Shown piece after piece: positions 7,851-7,901 of a stretch of 7,901 nt of DNA. Every line of letters starts with the position of its first letter. Within the stretch, counting starts at the first letter, position 1. The translations under genes and the position numbers were made by a program. Location: assembly GCA_030152405.1 (NCBI GenBank), contig JASLJL010000397.1, forward strand, positions 1 through 7,901. The letters run 5' to 3'. Source of the DNA: Gordonia sp. (in: high G+C Gram-positive bacteria) (GTDB taxonomy: Bacteria; Actinomycetota; Actinomycetes; Mycobacteriales; Mycobacteriaceae). The notes under the pieces were generated by a model. That model was not told the origin of the DNA. It saw only the letters and a list, made by a program, of their open reading frames with translations, and ran no database searches.

Positions 7851-7901
7851 GCCGCAGAAGCGTCTCCGGGTGCGACATCCGACGGCGTGCGTGAGGGCAA
7901 T

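Larger units (their letters stand above)
7781..7901. other. Divergent upstream region of asnB and an off-window gene
   Basis: No complete gene is visible here. It holds the asnB Shine-Dalgarno, a plus-strand -10 box (7845-7850), and a weak dyad CAGGT/ACCTG (7809-7813 with 7826-7830). GTG codons at 7887 and 7891 could begin the next gene but too little follows to judge. In related genomes, as I recall, the gene divergent from asnB is ctaC (cytochrome c oxidase subunit II). Confidence 0.4.

Overview
The window is GC-rich chromosomal DNA that looks like a member of the Mycobacteriales (Gordonia, Tsukamurella, Williamsia, Rhodococcus or a relative; the genus cannot be fixed from the sequence alone). 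As I remember the Mycobacterium tuberculosis map, the gene order matches the conserved block ctaC / asnB / adoK / hesB-type gene / glycerate kinase / DUF3043 gene / cobT / cobS (Rv2200c to Rv2208). It is ordinary core genome. I see no mobile element, CRISPR, RNA gene or unknown multi-gene system. The unusual signals are a gene fusion and several inverted repeats in the gaps.

Layout from left to right. Positions 3039 to 1, minus strand, form a tight operon. It starts with a two-helix membrane protein of the DUF3043 type. Next comes a CobU-CobT fusion that starts 1 base after the previous stop. Last is cobS, which overlaps the fusion by 11 bases and is cut by the left edge. CobU activates adenosylcobinamide to its GDP form, CobT makes alpha-ribazole phosphate, and CobS joins the two, so these genes hold the core of cobalamin nucleotide-loop assembly.

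Positions 3040 to 3098 are a short divergent promoter region. From 3099 rightward on the plus strand lie a glycerate kinase, an ErpA-type iron-sulfur carrier (4300-4650) and an AdoK-type PfkB adenosine kinase (4756-5730). The 4651-4755 gap holds an 18-bp perfect hairpin and an overlapping 11-bp perfect dyad centred near the adoK -10 box and covering its start codon.

Positions 5731 to 5854 separate the convergent adoK and asnB genes and carry a long hairpin with 24-bp perfect arms. The asnB gene (7780 to 5855, minus) encodes a class II glutamine amidotransferase of the AsnB/LtsA type, which in Corynebacteriales is tied to amidation of meso-diaminopimelate in peptidoglycan. The last 120 bases are a divergent upstream region with a plus-strand promoter pointing out of the window, by synteny probably toward ctaC.

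Three genes (DUF3043, glycerate kinase, adoK) share one architecture: a TANNNT -10 box exactly 7 bases before the start codon and no Shine-Dalgarno, the signature of leaderless transcripts common in actinobacteria. The erpA-like gene and asnB instead have a leader and a Shine-Dalgarno.
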